64,000 nucleotides of DNA from Nephromyces sp. MM_2019 (GCA_015657535.1 JADHZB010001227.1:21172-85171), one strand, 5' to 3'. Shown: positions 39,983 to 54,653, counted from the first letter of the stretch. Translations and numbers: made by a program. The notes: generated by a model not told the origin, from the sequence alone.

Positions 39983-42254
39983 ATGGCTACCGAATTACAG
40001 TCACAACTCGAACGTTTACAACGTATACACCACACACACATTGACCCTTATACAACTTCACGTAAAATTAAACTTCGATTCCTCCTTGACCCCGATTCGT
40101 GGCCCAATGGCTCGTTCAACTTGTTTTCACTGTCCGATGCGGCGATATACTCCTTGAAGCGCCTCTGTGATTTGGATGAGGACTTCAATAGAGCGTGGGA
40201 TGTATTCCATCCCCCCTCTACTCAGATCGGACACCTGAATTACACGAATTATAGAGATTTTCAAACATTTGCAGAAAACGCTCATTTGGATGAAGTGATT
40301 GAATTGTTTTTGGACACTCTTTCACCTCACGTATTATCACAGGAGGCAATATACTGTTTAGAATGGCTTATGAGGACCTACTCGATACACATACACAATA
40401 CACAAGCCCTTATTACATCTGTGCTACCCTACCATGAGACTAGTCTCTTCAATAAAGTCCTCAAGGTCCTTGAAATACCTAATGTTAGCCCATGGGGATT
40501 CTTGGTAAACCTTAGAAATTCAGAAATACCTCTCAAGCGAAAATTATTGGCACAGGCTTGCTTGGCTTCACCAACAATAATTGAAATTATCTCTACATTC
40601 ATTCACCGATTCCACCAGATACACAAGAAAGAAGATAAATGCATCGACTCCTGGTACATAGTTACATTGTTAGAGGTCATCAATCTTATTGAAGAGAAGA
40701 AGATGCGGTTCCCAGATCAGATGCTTCAGAATTTGATGATTTCATTGCTTTCAGGTGTACAAACACCCGAACATAGGGAGATGCATTATGGGTGCCTGAC
40801 TGTATTTCTCAAGCTATCTACATTGAAACAAATTCCTCCAGAATTAATCAAACAAGTTTTACTGATTTTATTCAATGACTTGAATAATGAAAGCTTAAAC
40901 AGCAAACAGTATATAGATGCGCTTGCATTTACAGCCATTGTATGCCAATATCAGACGGCAACCTTTCAATTCCCACTGAAACTATTAAAAATTTTCATTA
41001 GGCAACCTGATTTTGATATTTCTATTCACAAGGTATATAAATATATAAAACACACTAAAAAATCTTGAGATTTTTGTATATATACTCTTATATTTTTCAT
41101 AATGTATATATTTTTCATTTGCTTAAGATTGTGACATATAAATCTTACTATTTTGAGTTTGTAATTTGTGTCCATTTTCACCCTCAAGATTCTAATTTGT
41201 ATAAATCTTACTATTTCTTATCTATAATAAATTTGCATTCTATAAATTTTCAAAATTTCACAGTTTAATCATTCCCTAGACTGTATGAGCTATAATTTTT
41301 TATATATTTGCAATCACCTCTCTGTAAGTAACATTTTGCATTTATCACTTTTATATATTACTAGATAACATCAGAGAGAAAGATAGAAGCGTCCAATTTT
41401 TTTGCTGTATTTTTTCGATCATGCTTTGCATACCTATTAAAGAGCAGTAAGAAGGACCACCAAAAGGCTGACACTCAAGTACACCCTATAAACTTTCAAT
41501 CTGAGATGTTGATGATGATTAGTTCATTACTGAGGCCACAAGAGAAGATTTATAACTACAATGACATACAGATTGCTCTCCCAGAAACGTGCGTATATGT
41601 GATGTTACTCGAGTTATTTGATGCATTCCATACTTTCTACACAAATTATCAAACAAATTTATTGAGCAAGACACTACAGGAGCGTTTTTTTGAGGGGTGT
41701 AAGACACTGTTGAAACTATGTGAGGAATTTTATCCAAATGTTTTGGGTAATGCTATTGGTTTTACAATTGAGTTGTTGAAGACCAATAATTCCCCCACTA
41801 CTCCATTCTATAAATTCATCTCTTGTGAAATTACAAATTTTGATGAAATTGAATCTAAGTCTGACTTATCTCAAACTTCATTAGGCACACTTGTATTGGT
41901 GTATAATGCTTTTAAGGGTAAGAATGAATTTAATGGGAACTCGCATATCAATCTTTATCTCGACTACTTCAATAAGATGGACCCATCTGAGCTCCTTACC
42001 ATTTCAGCTACCCCAATATTTTCTACTATAACCGAATTAATTCTCGAAACCCTTAACCAACATAATATCGAACAAATAATTAAGGTAAACCTTATATTGA
42101 TGACTAAAAATAAATTTGTATAGATTTACATACACACTTCTGTAACTTTCACACCTACATTATTTCACATTATCAAGGTAGAATAATATATATATGTGTA
42201 TGTACACACAATTTGAATACCCAATACTAAATTATCTCATATATTCAAGACTTA

Positions 42255-42289
<35 letters not shown>

Positions 42290-45200
42290 TCACACATCTT
42301 ACACATTAGATCTTGGACACTGAGAAGTTTTGGATGACCCTACAGCCAGCTGTTGCTATAGAAAAACTTGGCAAAACGTTTAATCGCTATTTTGATTATT
42401 CAATGAATGGGTTAACAAATCTAGAAGATATCACTATCCCGAATGAATATCTCGGAAACATAATCTTATCCACTATTTATCGAAATTCGGCACTCAAGAC
42501 ATTATTGCCCAAAATTTTAGGTGCCTACAAGATTGTAATAAATGCAACCCAAGATATGGTTAGGGAGTGTACATACATTAAAATAACTCTCAAATATTAT
42601 CTCGTTCTTGTTTCATTTTCCTATATCTCAGGAAATTATAAGAGTTATACATTGGATAATTTCTCCCCTGATGTTTTGTATAATGTGTGAGTCTACACCT
42701 GAATTAACAAACAGTGCAGTGAATACAAAAATCGATGAACTCTTTGAGGTTTTCTCAACAAAGTTATCTCATCCCATACACACCTCACACATGTAAGTTA
42801 TAATAGATTTTTGCTTATAGCCGTAAGCCTTATACTCTATATTATTTTTTACCTAGGGAATTGGGAGATAAATTAGCCTATATGATAAATTCTGACAGCC
42901 CTATTCTAAAGGAACTTAAGGATACCTCGATACGTAATTACCCATTAGTTTTGTCCTCAGAAATTGGTGGTCTTATTTTATACAGTCAATTTTACAACCT
43001 ATTGATAAAACAGATGTTAGATGGTCAAGATTTGCATGAAAATATAGAGCTTCCACTCAGGGAAGTTAGGGATAAACACCTCTATTTGACATCTTTGTAT
43101 AACCAGGGAACTCAGTTAGGGAATAAGGATGTCTTATCCATTACTATACTTTCAAATATTGCCTGTACAGTGGCTCAGAATTTAAGCATTACTTCAAAGC
43201 CCACAAAATCACTCTGCAAATCACCTGTGTTTAATACATTATTAGATATGTTGTTTACAAATTTGGAGCACAAATCACAGATCATTATATCAATTACCAA
43301 AACTTTTCAAGCAGACCTCCTAACTCTGTTGGCCCAAATTTCTGAAATCACTTGCCAAACCCTCTCTAAACTGAAAGATAATAGAATTTCCTCTGACTTC
43401 CAAGTATTAGATAATTCCTCACATATACACAGCCAATCACGATATATAATCGTAACTGAGGTGTGTAATGGAATGACATTGATTGATGCACTTGTCAAAA
43501 CACCCAATTTTAAGAAATTTTTGGAGAAAAACAAGACTAATGGTTTAACTACTCTGTATGCTATAGCCATGTCATTTATGCCGGGCTTGTTCAGTAAAGA
43601 GAAACCCCTCAGATCTGCATCTCTCAATACCATATCTACGCTATATCATGCTATTAAACAAGCGTTTATCACACCTGAGATAAATCTTACACTCTTAGCG
43701 GAACATTTTCACCACCTCAACTATTTTAAAGACACACAATCCCACACATTTTTCAATGTAAGCTTTCATATAATAATTACTACAAGTTTACAAGCCTCAT
43801 CATTTTCTTACCTTTATACAGAAATTCCTCAAGTTTACCAGTTTTATGAAATTTTTTGAAGACATCTATGATGATAGGCTTGAGATAGAAATGGATGATG
43901 GAATTTTCGAGTATAAACTACGCTCAATATTTCAGAACAAAACAGATGCTGCGCTCCATTTTATTATTTGTATGAGTTTACTCAACGCCCCGCAACAGGT
44001 AAATATCTCACCCTAAGTATACCTACACACACTATTTTTATCTTCTTTACAGCTTTGCTCAGTACACATCGCTAATATTACCTTGTATATCACTTTTTTC
44101 ACTACATACAACTAATCTCACCTTGTATATCAACTTTTGCATTACACACGCATAATCCCACCACATAAGTTGTCTTTCTCAACATATTACAATTTGCTTA
44201 ATATTATTTAACCTACTCCCTACAGGAACAATTTTCCGTGTACATACACCCACTCATCTTAGAAATCGAAACGAATAGCATTGAAACAATATTCGAACTC
44301 ATGTCACACTGGCTTGTTACTATTTATACCAATCTGAAACATTATGAAGGCTCACAAATTAATGAGATATTTCCACCCATTATATCTGATATATGGAAGA
44401 TCTGTCCCAAATTATATAATAGGCTAACAAACAAGACAACTATATCACCCTCTATATATAGCTTGCTTAACACAACACTACTTCCATTGCTCCATTACGT
44501 GTTTTCTACTAAACCTCAACTAAATATCAAGTTAATAAATGAAATGAAATGTGTGCTACTCTCTCAGATTTTTACACTTACAGTACAACTAAACTCATCC
44601 AGTTTTAAATCGAATACTGAAAGGGCAGAAGTCCTTACTATCTTATTCAAATATATGAGCTCAAATACACCCAAAACGCAATTACTTATACCTGAACCTC
44701 AATCCATTTCTATCTCAACGGACTCTTTGGTACTCCTATTAAAACAATTACCTCTAAGCACCAAGGACCTATCAAGTATGCACCTATTAATCACTGATTT
44801 CATCTCTCTCTATCTAAGTTTTAATAAACAAGAGATTTTGGTATCAGAAATGTATATTGTATTAGTTAAAACATTTCATAATCTTGAAAAGGATTTAGTT
44901 GACATATGCTTACATGGGGGTGAAGGTACACTCGATGATTCGGATACACTCGTTTCTTCAACCTTGAAAACACTATCTCACTGCATAGTATTAATCATCC
45001 AACAATTATATGGAAAATGGACACAGGCAGATATCTACACAGCAATGGAAGTATATTCACCTTGTTTAATACCCGATATTTCCCGTGTCAAATTCTTAGA
45101 TATTGATATGCTCATATCACACTTAAAAATATCAACGGCATTTATGCTTATATCTTGGGAGTCCTTGAATGATGTTGCTTCAGATACCCAAACAGAACGT

Positions 45201-48200
45201 TTGTTGATTGTAAATATGTGTGAAAATCTCTTTAATTTAGTGTGTAAGTTATTGAATACCTGTGCTATTCATTCACCCAAGAGTATGGTTAGTTCATTTG
45301 GCCGTTTACACTTCTTAAATCATCTCAAACAATTTTATGAAAGCCTTAGTATATTGACTTCAAACAATAAACTCTCTGATGAAGGCCTACTCCTCAATAT
45401 AGCGACGGCTATACTACTACCAATTTGGTCTACACACTTTGGTAAACCTCCACTCACAGATGAGGATGTTGGTATAGACATCCAAGATTTCGCAAACAAT
45501 TTTTTTGAACTATTTACTACCAGTCATGCATTCCCTATTACTTTATCAACCATCATCTTTGCCTCTAATATCTCTCAACCTCCAGCTGATCAGACTGAGA
45601 TAGGTAAGGCCAAGCAACTGGACAAATTTTTGACAGATCATCACACACAGAGCACCAAATTTAGGGAACTACTATTGAAAAACTCTACGGGCCAATCCAT
45701 CGAATCACTTTCATTATTATTAAGGATACAAATTTGCCAAATACTCCATAATGTACGTACTTATCAACAAAATGAAAACATTGAATTGGATCTAACTTTA
45801 GAACAGTTATTGGATGGTCTAAGCATACCAAATTACATTCTTAAGTGGTTCAATAAATACAGTTATCCCAACATGAACAAACAAGAAGATTATGAAAATG
45901 CATCTTTAGTTTCATCCCTTTATGATACACTCAATTTACTTGAAAGTTTCCTCTTGTCTGAACCCTTTGAATCAGCCATCGGTAATTTGCTACAAATAAA
46001 AGAAACTCAAGGTTTTATGCAAATCATTGACACACTTCTTGTTATGAAGGTCAGCAGTTACAAAGCATACGTTCTTACACATAAGTATTACACACTACAA
46101 TCTTTACTGTATATACTCTAGATTAAACACTTGAAAATATATTTTTCAATATATCTACACTATATAAGATCCTTTAGAAATCTTCCTTAAAATAATATGT
46201 ACATTTTCTATGATAGCAATTGGTTAGCCGTATCAAAAAGATATATAAGGCATACTATAAATCCTCTGCCCCAAAATATATTTGGACATTGATCTCCTCA
46301 AAGCTTGAATCAACATTTAACTGTGTACAAAGGTAACCTTTCTGTCTTTTATCTTATACTTCTATACCTTTGTAACTATACTTATAATTACCTAAATATC
46401 AATTCTTACACTTCAGACACCTTGGAGACATCTCCCTAAATATCAATTTAGCACTAGCTTGGTTTGGAATTGAACAACTAGATGAAACACCAACAAACAC
46501 ACTACCAGATCTAGATAACTCTGAATTAAAGATGCTTTCTTCATATATTTTCTTGCTCTGTAATTCAATTCGACAAATTGATAACAACACTGTATATCCA
46601 CTAAATACCTCTGCTACCAAAATTGACAGCAAAGCTACAAAACGCAAAGCTATACAGGAAAATTCAACATCATCATCCTCTACAATTAAGGTTATTAGGA
46701 GCACATACACTTTTGCCATTATAAATTCTAAATAGATATTACTATCATTATACTAGAAATTCCTCTTTGATATATATAATTTTATCTTTTGTTTTTTTCT
46801 TTTTTATACAGAAAAATGTTGACATTCAATCTTCAAGATTATTGCTCAATCGGACACTTCACATCATATGCAACCATTTCTTGACTTCTGAGACATTCCA
46901 ACTTTATTTCAAGTTGAAAACTCACTTATGGGATTACCTCGTTAATCTATGCCTACACACATCGAGTTCACTACCAGAACCATTCATGAGGGAAACGATA
47001 CCAACTATCCATTATCAAGTGACATACGCACTGAAAGAAATAGAAAGCAACAGAGCAAAACCGCAGGACATACCTTATAATGATGAAAATTTATATAGAG
47101 AAACACAGTTAGCATTGCAAAGCACAAGGCTAATGATTGGCCTATCCACACAAGCCAAACTCGTACTTACTTCCAGCTTCAATAAACTACTAGAGGGTTC
47201 AATAAGGTTAATTTCATCACTCACAAATATTGAAGCTAACCCAAGTGCGGATAACCAATTATACACAATAATTAGAAACTCGCACCTTAGCCATGCCTTT
47301 GATTTGCATAATATCTCTGGATTTACACCCATTGAAGATGTGGGAGCTAAATTATCAGTACAATCCGTCCTTGACTCCTATGTATCAGAGAATATACAGC
47401 GTATAAACATACCTATACTAAGCATAATAAGCCTGCTAGAGAATATGAGTAATTTCTTTACTCATGCACTAACCAGGCTCATAAAATTGATTATATTAAA
47501 TCCATTCTTATACATATATGTACATTCTATAAATCACTGCCCCACAACATATCTCAAAGAACTACCCCATTCATTGGCTAAAAATAACATAGAGAATCAA
47601 GATTTGGAAACTCTCAGCACTAAAAATATAAGCAAAGTATTACAGAATGTTCATATTCCCTCTAAAAACTGCTTAGAAATATCCTACAACATCCTTCTAT
47701 GCCTTGCTGCTAAGCCCAAGCTCACACACCTACTTAACTCTATTCACTCTCTTTTAAAGTCATTCCATAAGCAACCAGAAAACCTCACACAAAATGATGT
47801 AGGAGTTATCTTCCCATTATCAAGAACAATTGAGCTATTTTCTGCTACACTACAATCCCGTGATAAAACTGTTTTACAGAATAGCAAGAACCTTGTATCG
47901 CAGATGATTTTGGGCGTGCTAGAAATTTTCAAGAACACCAACACAATAATGGTTAATCAAATCACTGACATGAATCTTTCAAAAATAGAAGAATCCAAGC
48001 TACTCACTACAACCATCTATGGGGGCTCATTTTTTGAGATACACACAGAACTCTACATAGGAGAACTAAGCTCTGACCAAGCACGATTTGAATTTGACCT
48101 AGCAAATACTACACCCTTTTTTGGACACTTTGGACTGGGAATAATCGAGTCTGAATTTGCTAAGCTTGTTAGGAATTGGTGCTCGAAGTTGGATATGCCC

Positions 48201-49440
48201 CAATCAAAGTCTTTACTCAAGTCTATATTAGAGTAAGCCTTTTTTCTGAGGAAATCTAATTTTTGTTGTAATATTTTCACCTTCACCAAATCTCATATAT
48301 TTATTTACCCACAATGTTCAGATATTTTAGCCCCAATGAGACTAGTAATGACACTCTCTTGGACTTGACGAAATCAGATAATGAAAATCCATCAGATCAA
48401 TCTCCAATCTCAATAATAGGCGGTAGAAGGTTAATATTATTGACATATCTATCTTTCTTCAACGAATTTGGTGAAGTAGGTGGTGTTGAGGCTTGTTTCT
48501 CAGATATTATTCCTGAACTCAAATCATGCTTACAATTAGCTTGCAAAAATGCACTGGAGCAGTCATTACAAGTCAAAGAAGTAAGCTAATCTCTCTCTTC
48601 ATATTATAAAATATGATATAAAACTTTTTTTATCCCTTCTACTTCCTTTAGGCCATCAAAAACGATCAATCCATCCAATCCAAAAAAAGAGCTGCGTTAG
48701 ATCGTAAGCTTAGTTGGTTTTGGTATGAGTTGGGTATACCGACACTTTTATGCTTCAAGAAATGCCTATCTCAATGGGATACTTCTCTACATGGTATGTT
48801 TGGTTCACTCTTTATTTGATAATATTTATTATAAACTACAATTTTTCTATCCAGGTGGCTTACCCGAAGCTGTACTTGATGACCTACTTGAACCACTGTT
48901 ATCCTGCTTAGAAGTTATGATGGTTTTACCAAAGCTTGAAAGTAACAACACCAAACCTGAAAAGAATTTATCTTCAAATTGGCAAAAACTTACCATATCT
49001 TGCACTATAGAACTCTTCAGGGCTTGTTTATCTGATACTATTGCAGTAAGCTTATATATAGATATATATGTTGCATTCGTATATTCACGTATCTCACTTT
49101 TTTCGAACAATATTCTTGTTTTTGTATGAGAATTGAGGCTTTTTTTCAACATTTGTTTTAACACATTACTATCTTTTTCCTTTAGATGGAAAGGATCACT
49201 GAGTCCCTCATGAATAGGGCAAAGCAGAATAATAGCATCCTTAAGTGTACTGTTTTAACAACTCTACAAGCTGCATGGGACCAACTTGAAATTGCTATGT
49301 CGGGTACTCTACACATAACTAACCCAATCATGTCGGACTTGGTTGAAGATTCTAATGAGAATGTTGAGAGGTTAACACGCTTACTAGTCAAGACTATGGA
49401 GAGAGTTACTGGCACCTCTCTTAACTCTCAAATCTACTAA
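39983..49440 (+). CDS. UTP10: U3 snoRNP protein UTP10 / HEATR1, 14 exons
   Basis: Exons 39983-41032, 41365-42084, 42310-42558, 42632-42792, 42857-43757, 43822-43998, 44226-46049, 46217-46332, 46417-46690, 46812-48232, 48322-48580, 48652-48793, 48855-49045 and 49186-49440; every phase fits, 2,579 aa. UTP10 is a giant HEAT-repeat scaffold of the small-subunit processome, in the t-UTP group that links rDNA transcription to 18S rRNA processing in the nucleolus. The N-terminal hallmark is AIYCLEWLMRTYSIHIHN then ITSVLPYHETSLFNKVLKV. The C-terminus (PIMSDLVEDSNENVERLTR, then MERVTGTSLNSQ) matches the conserved BP28CT end. The middle is helical repeats of low identity. It is somewhat longer than human HEATR1 (about 2,140). 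The first ATG follows a CA-rich leader. Intron 1 is 332 nt. Confidence 0.92.
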
Positions 49441-49803
49441 CATTATATATTTAAATATAAATTTAATATTTTTAATCAAAATAAGAACGCTTAACTAACA
49501 TCCCATTGAGTGGATCAAACCTTTTGTCGTCGAATTATTTTTCAAACATCAAAAAATTACAATCAAAAAATTTTAATGAAACTTCAGATAATTATCAAAG
49601 CTATTTCAATAGTGGTTGTTTTATAAACACACTAGATTTATTTGATTGAATATTTATCGTGACTTTATACCAAATTGTATTAGTTTTTATAGACCGAAAA
49701 ATACATTTTAAAAAAATTGTTTCAAAAATGTAGCATTAGCTATACTAAGTATTTAGTTTGTATAGATTATCGATATAAATTCGATTAATCTATCCTAATT
49801 ACT
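49441..49803. other. Convergent 3' region
   Basis: About 360 nt of AT-rich sequence between the ends of UTP10 and the secreted acidic protein. Nothing else seen. Confidence 0.6.
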
Positions 49804-50262
49804 TTATTCTGATGGATTAGCTTCTGTTGAAGGGTCCTCTGGTGGACCATTACTTGCAGAATATGATGTATCGTCATCTTCTTCACCTTCTAGCTCCAAA
49901 GCTGAAAAATCAATCATTTCTGGAGCTGTAGCTTCGTCATCTTCAAAATGTTCACCAGGATGACTGAATGATGGTTCATATCCTTCCTCATCATCTGCAA
50001 ATTGATCAAGTTGTATTGCACTTTGGGGTTCTAAGCTCCCTATGTTTTGGAAGGCTCTGTGGGTCATCCTAGCTGGTGAGTCTTGTTCATATGTATCCAT
50101 ATCATTGTCAAATTGACCATCAGAAAATTCGTTTTCTTCCTCAAAGCTTACTTGATCATCCATATAATCCCCACCATCGAAAAATTGTTCGTCTGCTGAT
50201 GATAGATTCAGCATAAAAATAGCAAAAAGTAGTATTAAAAATATTGATTTGACCTTCATCAT
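49804..50262 (-). CDS. Small secreted acidic protein
   Basis: Intronless, 152 aa. MMKVKSIFLILLFAIFMLNL ending SSA is a clear signal peptide (about residues 1-23). The mature part is extremely acidic (DGGDYMDD, EEENEFSDG, LELEGEEDDD) with few basic residues and no cysteine, ending in a Pro/Ser/Glu-rich tail. No transmembrane segment after the signal. ATG 50262 is used; the next codon is also Met. No family recognised. Likely enters the secretory pathway; a lumenal, granule or exported protein are all possible. Confidence 0.7.
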   Translation of the reverse strand: MMKVKSIFLILLFAIFMLNLSSADEQFFDGGDYMDDQVSFEEENEFSDGQFDNDMDTYEQDSPARMTHRAFQNIGSLEPQSAIQLDQFADDEEGYEPSFSHPGEHFEDDEATAPEMIDFSALELEGEEDDDTSYSASNGPPEDPSTEANPSE

Positions 50263-51227
50263 TTTGAATTTTTTTAAAAGTTTATATTAGTTGCTTGAGA
50301 TTGTTATATTAGCACAAATTATAATAAGCTAAGGTATTTGATAGTTTGTAATATTAATGAATTAATTTTTTATCTTTAAAAATTAATTTTAATTTTGATT
50401 TTGATGCTGAATTTATCACTAATTTTTTAAGATATAAATTGTATGTGGTGCTTGATTGACTGTGACAAAAAAAATTTTAAGTTCAAAGCAAAATTTCAAG
50501 TATTCATAAAAATTTTTACTTTAAAATAATAAAGCTATCCACAAGTTTAAATAAACGGACAAAACAACATGTTCATGCTAGCATGAGTGTGTTTTAAGGT
50601 TTAAATTACATAAGGATTAAGTAAATAAAGCATAGTTAATACTAATTCATATATATATACTAGAAATATAAATAGTTTTCTTTAAAAAGGGTATTATAAA
50701 ATTAATTCATTCTCATTCATTTGAGCAGTAATAAAATTTATTGAATTTTTAAAAGAATGTAAAAAATTTATGACTAAATTTGACTAGTTATATATGATTC
50801 TGATTTACAACTATAGATGGTTTTTTGTGAATGAGTGTTTGTGAATAAAATGCATATAAAATCAGAGGCATAAAAATAAGGTAGAGAATAAAATATCTCT
50901 ATAGGTGTAGATAATCGAATAAATTCGAACCTATTTAAAACAATATTTTAAATAAAGTTTATGTGAAACAATATATATATATACCTATACATATATTAAT
51001 ATATATAGAATCAGATATAAATAAATTACATACATATATCCAGTAAAATGTACATATATGTGTACAGATTGGAATCAAGCATAGTTAGGTTAGGTGTTTT
51101 AAATAATACGTGAAAAAAAAACATTTTAAATTGTATCCATCGGTTTTTAATAAGTTGTAAAAATCTGAAATAAAAATTCATGAGAAATGTCAATCTTATT
51201 TCTCAAATATCTTATAATAGTTATATA
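50263..51227. other. Intergenic region upstream of the acidic secreted gene
   Basis: About 965 nt, very AT-rich with TA runs near 50970-51000. No exon seen. Confidence 0.5.
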
Positions 51228-51641
51228 TTAATTTATAGAAGGTGTGGAGTCTCTTGAGTTTAATATGTCTATGATTAATTCGGTTAGATCTGATTCAAAT
51301 TTACTTTGAGAACTGCTTTCATTGGCTTTAATAACTATTTCTTCTATTTTTAACAGTTTTGCCTGTGTTAAAAAAGTAAAAGTTTGATAAGATAGTTCAA
51401 AACATCTAGGATACATAAATAAAGATAGTTAATAACAAAAATGAATACAAGCAGTTTTTTCACCTACTAAATATAAATTACGCTCACGGAGTTGAGTCAA
51501 GTGTTCGATCTTAGTTTCTTGCAACATTTTATTAAGTTGGTTCTCCATCATCCTAAGTTTAGAAATATTCTCTTCTAATTTTCTATCTGCTTCCGAAGAT
51601 GGATTACTCATTTCCTCCAAAGCATATTTATTCGTAGACAT
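51228..51641 (-). CDS. Small coiled-coil protein, two exons
   Basis: Exons 51641-51468 and 51362-51228, phase 0, 102 aa. Residues about 15-85 are charged heptad-like helix (EADRKLEENISKLRMMENQL, then KIEHLTQLRERN and AKLLKIEEIVIKANE), ending in a short hydrophobic helix LTELIIDIL. No signal peptide or membrane segment. The size and shape resemble small subunits of larger assemblies (kinetochore, tethering or Mediator complexes), but no specific family is recognised. Confidence 0.65.
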
Positions 51642-53939
51642 TAATTGTGTTTATATATGTCTGTATGTGTAAATTGTTGTACGTGTGTGTTTATATGTAT
51701 GTTAGTGTCCGTAACTTTATTTGTGTGTGTATGTATGTTAGTGTCCGTAACTTTATTTGTGTGTGTATGTATGTTAGTGTCCGTAACTTTATTTGTGTGT
51801 GTATGAGTGTATGAGGTTTAAGTGTGTTTGAGAAAGTGTATGTTTGTGTGTGGTATATTTTAATGTACGTTTATGTGCTGTTGTAAATCTGAGTGCATAT
51901 GTGTGTATGTATGTGCGTGTGTATGTATGTGCTTGTGTATGTATGTTTATGCGTGTGTATGCTTGCTAGTTTATGTAAATTTTTTTTTTTTTTGTTAGTG
52001 TGTGTGTGTGTGTGAGAATGTTTGTGTTAACTTAAGTATATGTATGTGTGTATATGTTTAAGTGAAAGTCCCTATGTGTGTCAAGATTTGTGTTTTAAAA
52101 TGTGAACTTTAAGGGTGGCTTTTTTGATACAAGTTTAGAGCAAATTTCTATAGTTGGTGTTCAAATATACACAGATTATTAGACTGAAGTCAAATTTATC
52201 TAATATTTCACAAGTTGCGTAATTAAATTATTAACCTACACATTTACTTTTAAAATTATAAACCAAACAACTTTCTGCTGTTTGAATTCCCCAAAAAAAT
52301 TACTCAAACTGAACAATTTTTCACATGCATTACTAAACAATGCTTTATCTTAATAATATATTTTTCATTAACAAATTCATGCACTTCTGTTCATTGGATA
52401 TGAAGCCTATACTGAAGAAATAGCTTAAACTCAAATCATCATCTATAAATTCTATCTAGGCTAAAGCTCTTGTATTATTTTATAATAGCATCAACTTTAT
52501 TATCACACATTAGAATGTAAATAAATAGATTAGAAATTCTAGTTCAAAATCTATGAGTAATGAGCACATCTCCACTTCAACTAATAACGCTTGCTGCTAC
52601 TTTAACGTTTATGAGTTAATATTTTTATCCAAACTGATTTAATGGAGTCAAGGGGAACTATAGAATATAGTAGCAATTAATTTGAAATTAGGCTAACCAA
52701 TATACAAACTCTGAAAATAGATATCTAAATCAAATATTAACAGATAAAATTTATTTCATTATTTAAAAATATATTCAAATATAAAAATTTATATTAATCA
52801 TATATGTATGTAATATATATTTAAAGAAGCTTTTTTATGTAAAGATTTCATTTAATGAGCTTTATTAGATTTTAGAAATGTAAATCTTGCTAGCAATTTA
52901 TTACTTGCACTTTTTGTATACAATTTCAAAATTATAATGCACTTAAAATAAACTTGTTCAAAGTTATCATTTCTAGCTCTTTACTAAGCGTATACACTTG
53001 TGGTGTTTTCAGGGTAAGTTGAAAACACATTAAGTCACAAAAATAGTAATAAGGATAAATTTATCTCACAAATTTTATCTTGCAGTAGTAATTTCTTTTA
53101 TATACAAATCCTCGTAAATTTATAAATACACTTGATATCTAAACTGTTAAAAGGTTGGTTTGTTTGATTGAATTATTACTGTTATTACATTAAGTTACTC
53201 AATTACCTAAACATTCTGATCAAATGAGTATCATTAACAACTAATTACTTCAAGATCTAGAATTTTTTTATGTTCATGTTTTTTTTTAAGCAAAATAAGA
53301 TCTACTTGGAGGGGGTAAAATCAAATAAAAGCAAATTTATATTTGATTTTTTTATAGTGCATTAATTGGCTGTAAGTCAGAATCGAAAATTTAAAGGAAT
53401 GAGTGTGTCCTAGGGCGAAAGTTGTTTTAGCAAACCAACTTTTTGTTTAAAACTTGCTTAAAAAGAGTCTTAACTTTCAAAATATCTCTACAACCTGAAA
53501 TCACAGGGATTGATTGATTATAATAAATTTAAAGACCTATAAATGGATTTATTCATTATTTTTGCAACATCAGAAACAATATTCAGGCATATGATTTAGG
53601 CATTTATAGCATACTACTATTTGTTGAATCAAATATTTCAAATTAGTCTTATGAATCAAACTGAGGTAAAATTTCAGGTATATTAGTAATAATATTACTC
53701 TCTGAACATTCACAAGAATATCTGTATGCATGTGTTATATTGACCTGTGATGTAAGGGCAATATGAATCTAAGAAAAATTTCATCTAAATTGAATCATTC
53801 AGCTTTAAAAGTTACTCTTATCGATACCATTATGCTAACAAACATATTTCAATAATATTGGAAAAATTATTCATCAAAATGCTGAATGGCTTTTTTTATG
53901 CAGGTGATAAGTAGTATATTTTATAAGTAGGGATCGACA
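51642..53939. other. Divergent intergenic region with TG-rich leader
   Basis: Bases about 51650-52080 are TG-rich on the plus strand, hence CA-rich on the coding strand of the coiled-coil gene, and include a 36-nt tandem repeat. The rest is AT-rich without exons. A T-run followed by ATGCAG near 53891-53904 may be a 5'-leader splice acceptor of the membrane protein gene. Confidence 0.5.
51697..51807. repeat. 36-nt minisatellite, three copies
   Basis: The unit GTTAGTGTCCGTAACTTTAT plus TTGTGTGTGTATGTAT recurs at 51701, 51737 and 51773 with almost no change, just 5' of the coiled-coil gene. Confidence 0.9.
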
Positions 53940-54653
53940 ATGGCTGAGAAAGAAGCAAAGAAAGATAATGAAATGAGTAACCCTCCAAAGGGTATACCAT
54001 ATTATCCAGGCGTCGCACCAAATTTCACACCTGTTACACACTTAGGTGCTCCTATAAATAGACCTTACCCATCATATGTGTATTTCTGTGGGATAAGTTT
54101 GGATGATATTTCCATGATACCTAGGGTTCGCCGATGTGCAATTCTTACACTTTGCAGTGCTACTCTCTTGTTTATTATCTCTATGGTCATGTTTGGTATC
54201 TGGTTAGTATTTGCACCAATTTGGCATCTACTGCTTATGTGCTGCATCCTAGCCTTTGGTTATTCGTCATTTTATAGTAAACGGGGAATGCTTTTTACTT
54301 TCTACCTTGTGTCATGTGTAGTCGTTGCACTTTCTGTCCTAATAACTTCTATAAGTCTGGTGTTTACGATTGGTGATTACAATACTGATATCAAGCCTTG
54401 GACTACTGCCCAAATTAATCATAGAACTTCAAGTATATGGGCTGTGTTTAGTCTCTCTATATTTATATTCACAATATCTATATATCTTGTTTGGTATGGG
54501 TATAATGCATACAAATATGTATGCAATGCAAGCTTATTCTCTTTTAGTCCCAATATAAACTCTTGGCAAGATACTTTCACAGTCAATGATCAGAGATTTA
54601 CAAACACAGGAACAGGCTTTAGCGGTGTCGTAATAGGCCGATCGGTTGGTTAA
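53940..54653 (+). CDS. Four-pass membrane protein
   Basis: Intronless, 237 aa. A polar N-terminal tail with Pro and Tyr (GIPYYPGVAPNFTPVTHLG) precedes four hydrophobic segments: about 64-86 (CAILTLCSATLLFIISMVMF), 89-108 (APIWHLLLMCCILAFGYSS), 113-142 (LFTFYLVSCVVVALSVLI) and 162-186 (IWAVFSLSIFIFTISIYLVW). A polar tail (NINSWQDTFTVNDQRF) follows. There is no N-terminal signal, so both ends are probably cytosolic. A basic RVRR precedes TM1. No recognised family; the layout resembles lineage-specific apicomplexan membrane proteins. Confidence 0.75.
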   Translation: MAEKEAKKDNEMSNPPKGIPYYPGVAPNFTPVTHLGAPINRPYPSYVYFCGISLDDISMIPRVRRCAILTLCSATLLFIISMVMFGIWLVFAPIWHLLLMCCILAFGYSSFYSKRGMLFTFYLVSCVVVALSVLITSISLVFTIGDYNTDIKPWTTAQINHRTSSIWAVFSLSIFIFTISIYLVWYGYNAYKYVCNASLFSFSPNINSWQDTFTVNDQRFTNTGTGFSGVVIGRSVG

